From a virus, in IMG/VR virus record IMGVR_UViG_3300031250_000171, positions 1 to 37,238 of that record: a stretch of DNA of 37,238 nt; one strand, 5' to 3'. The notes under the pieces are model-generated. The model searched no databases, had not been told where the DNA came from, and was given only the letters and a program-made list of their open reading frames with translations. Below are positions 37,187-37,238 of the stretch, in pieces (position 1 is the first letter of the stretch; each line of letters opens with the position of its first letter). The translations under genes were made by a program, and so were the position numbers.

Positions 37187-37238
37187 ATGTTGGCATGGGT
37201 TCCTGCGTCAACAGTTGTGATGGCAGCAGATCGTCCAC
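37187..37238 (+). CDS. Possible start of a further gene (partial, runs off the window)
   Basis: An ATG two bases after the J-like stop, preceded by GGGGTGGGG, opens MLAWVPASTVVMAADRP, which is still open at the window end. Seventeen residues are too few to identify. It may be the rest of a split tail-tip gene or new sequence beyond a junction. Confidence 0.2.
   Translation, partial: MLAWVPASTVVMAADRP

Noticed and set aside
1-37238. tRNA, rRNA, CRISPR arrays, complete insertion sequences
   Set aside because: No cloverleaf-like sequence, regular spaced repeats or IS ends with transposase other than MuA were recognised.

Overview
The window holds most of a transposable (Mu-like) prophage in a GC-rich host. 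Codon use and tail-tip genes of the gene-transfer-agent type point to an alphaproteobacterium, perhaps Rhodospirillales; that assignment is inference. The architecture is of the B3/D3112/RcapMu kind: Mu-type transposition and head genes joined to a siphovirus (lambda/GTA-like) tail. The right end of the phage lies beyond the window.

Bases 1-1069 are host flank: a decayed ParA-like fragment on the minus strand and an intact BrnT/BrnA toxin-antitoxin pair with an inverted repeat upstream. The left phage end probably lies just after the brnA stop (about 1077-1083), followed by three spaced repeats that resemble MuA end-binding sites L1-L3. The lysogeny switch follows: a minus-strand XRE repressor (1349-1852), an operator region with repeated GCATCCGAC elements (1854-1987), a near-consensus early promoter (2000-2028) and a Ner-like regulator whose ATG sits where transcription should start.

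The early operon (3081-13534) carries transposase A, ATPase B, small DNA-binding proteins, a protein resembling DnaA domain IV, a DUF3164 protein, an MT-A70 adenine methyltransferase, GemA and a serine recombinase. Two minus-strand genes interrupt it (2459-2860 and 3590-4090). An accessory block (13.5-16.5 kb) holds a PAPS-reductase-like PP-loop protein, an ASCH protein and a minus-strand BamE-like lipoprotein.

The late region starts with a probable Mor/C-like activator (16558-16956). A near-identical 24-nt palindromic element occurs twice, before the lysis cassette (16956) and before the protease/scaffold/capsid block (25098); these are candidate late promoters for that activator. Then come lysis genes, a DksA/TraR zinc-finger protein, DUF2730, a gp26-like protein, DUF1804, large terminase, DUF935 portal, an F-like head protein with a PBECR-type nuclease-like C-terminus, nested protease/scaffold genes, a decoration protein, major capsid, head-completion proteins, tail tube, a tail chaperone pair with a probable -1 frameshift, tape measure, DUF2460, DUF2163, NlpC/P60 and a J-like tail-tip protein that stops early at 37184.

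No tRNA, rRNA, CRISPR array or insertion sequence was recognised.
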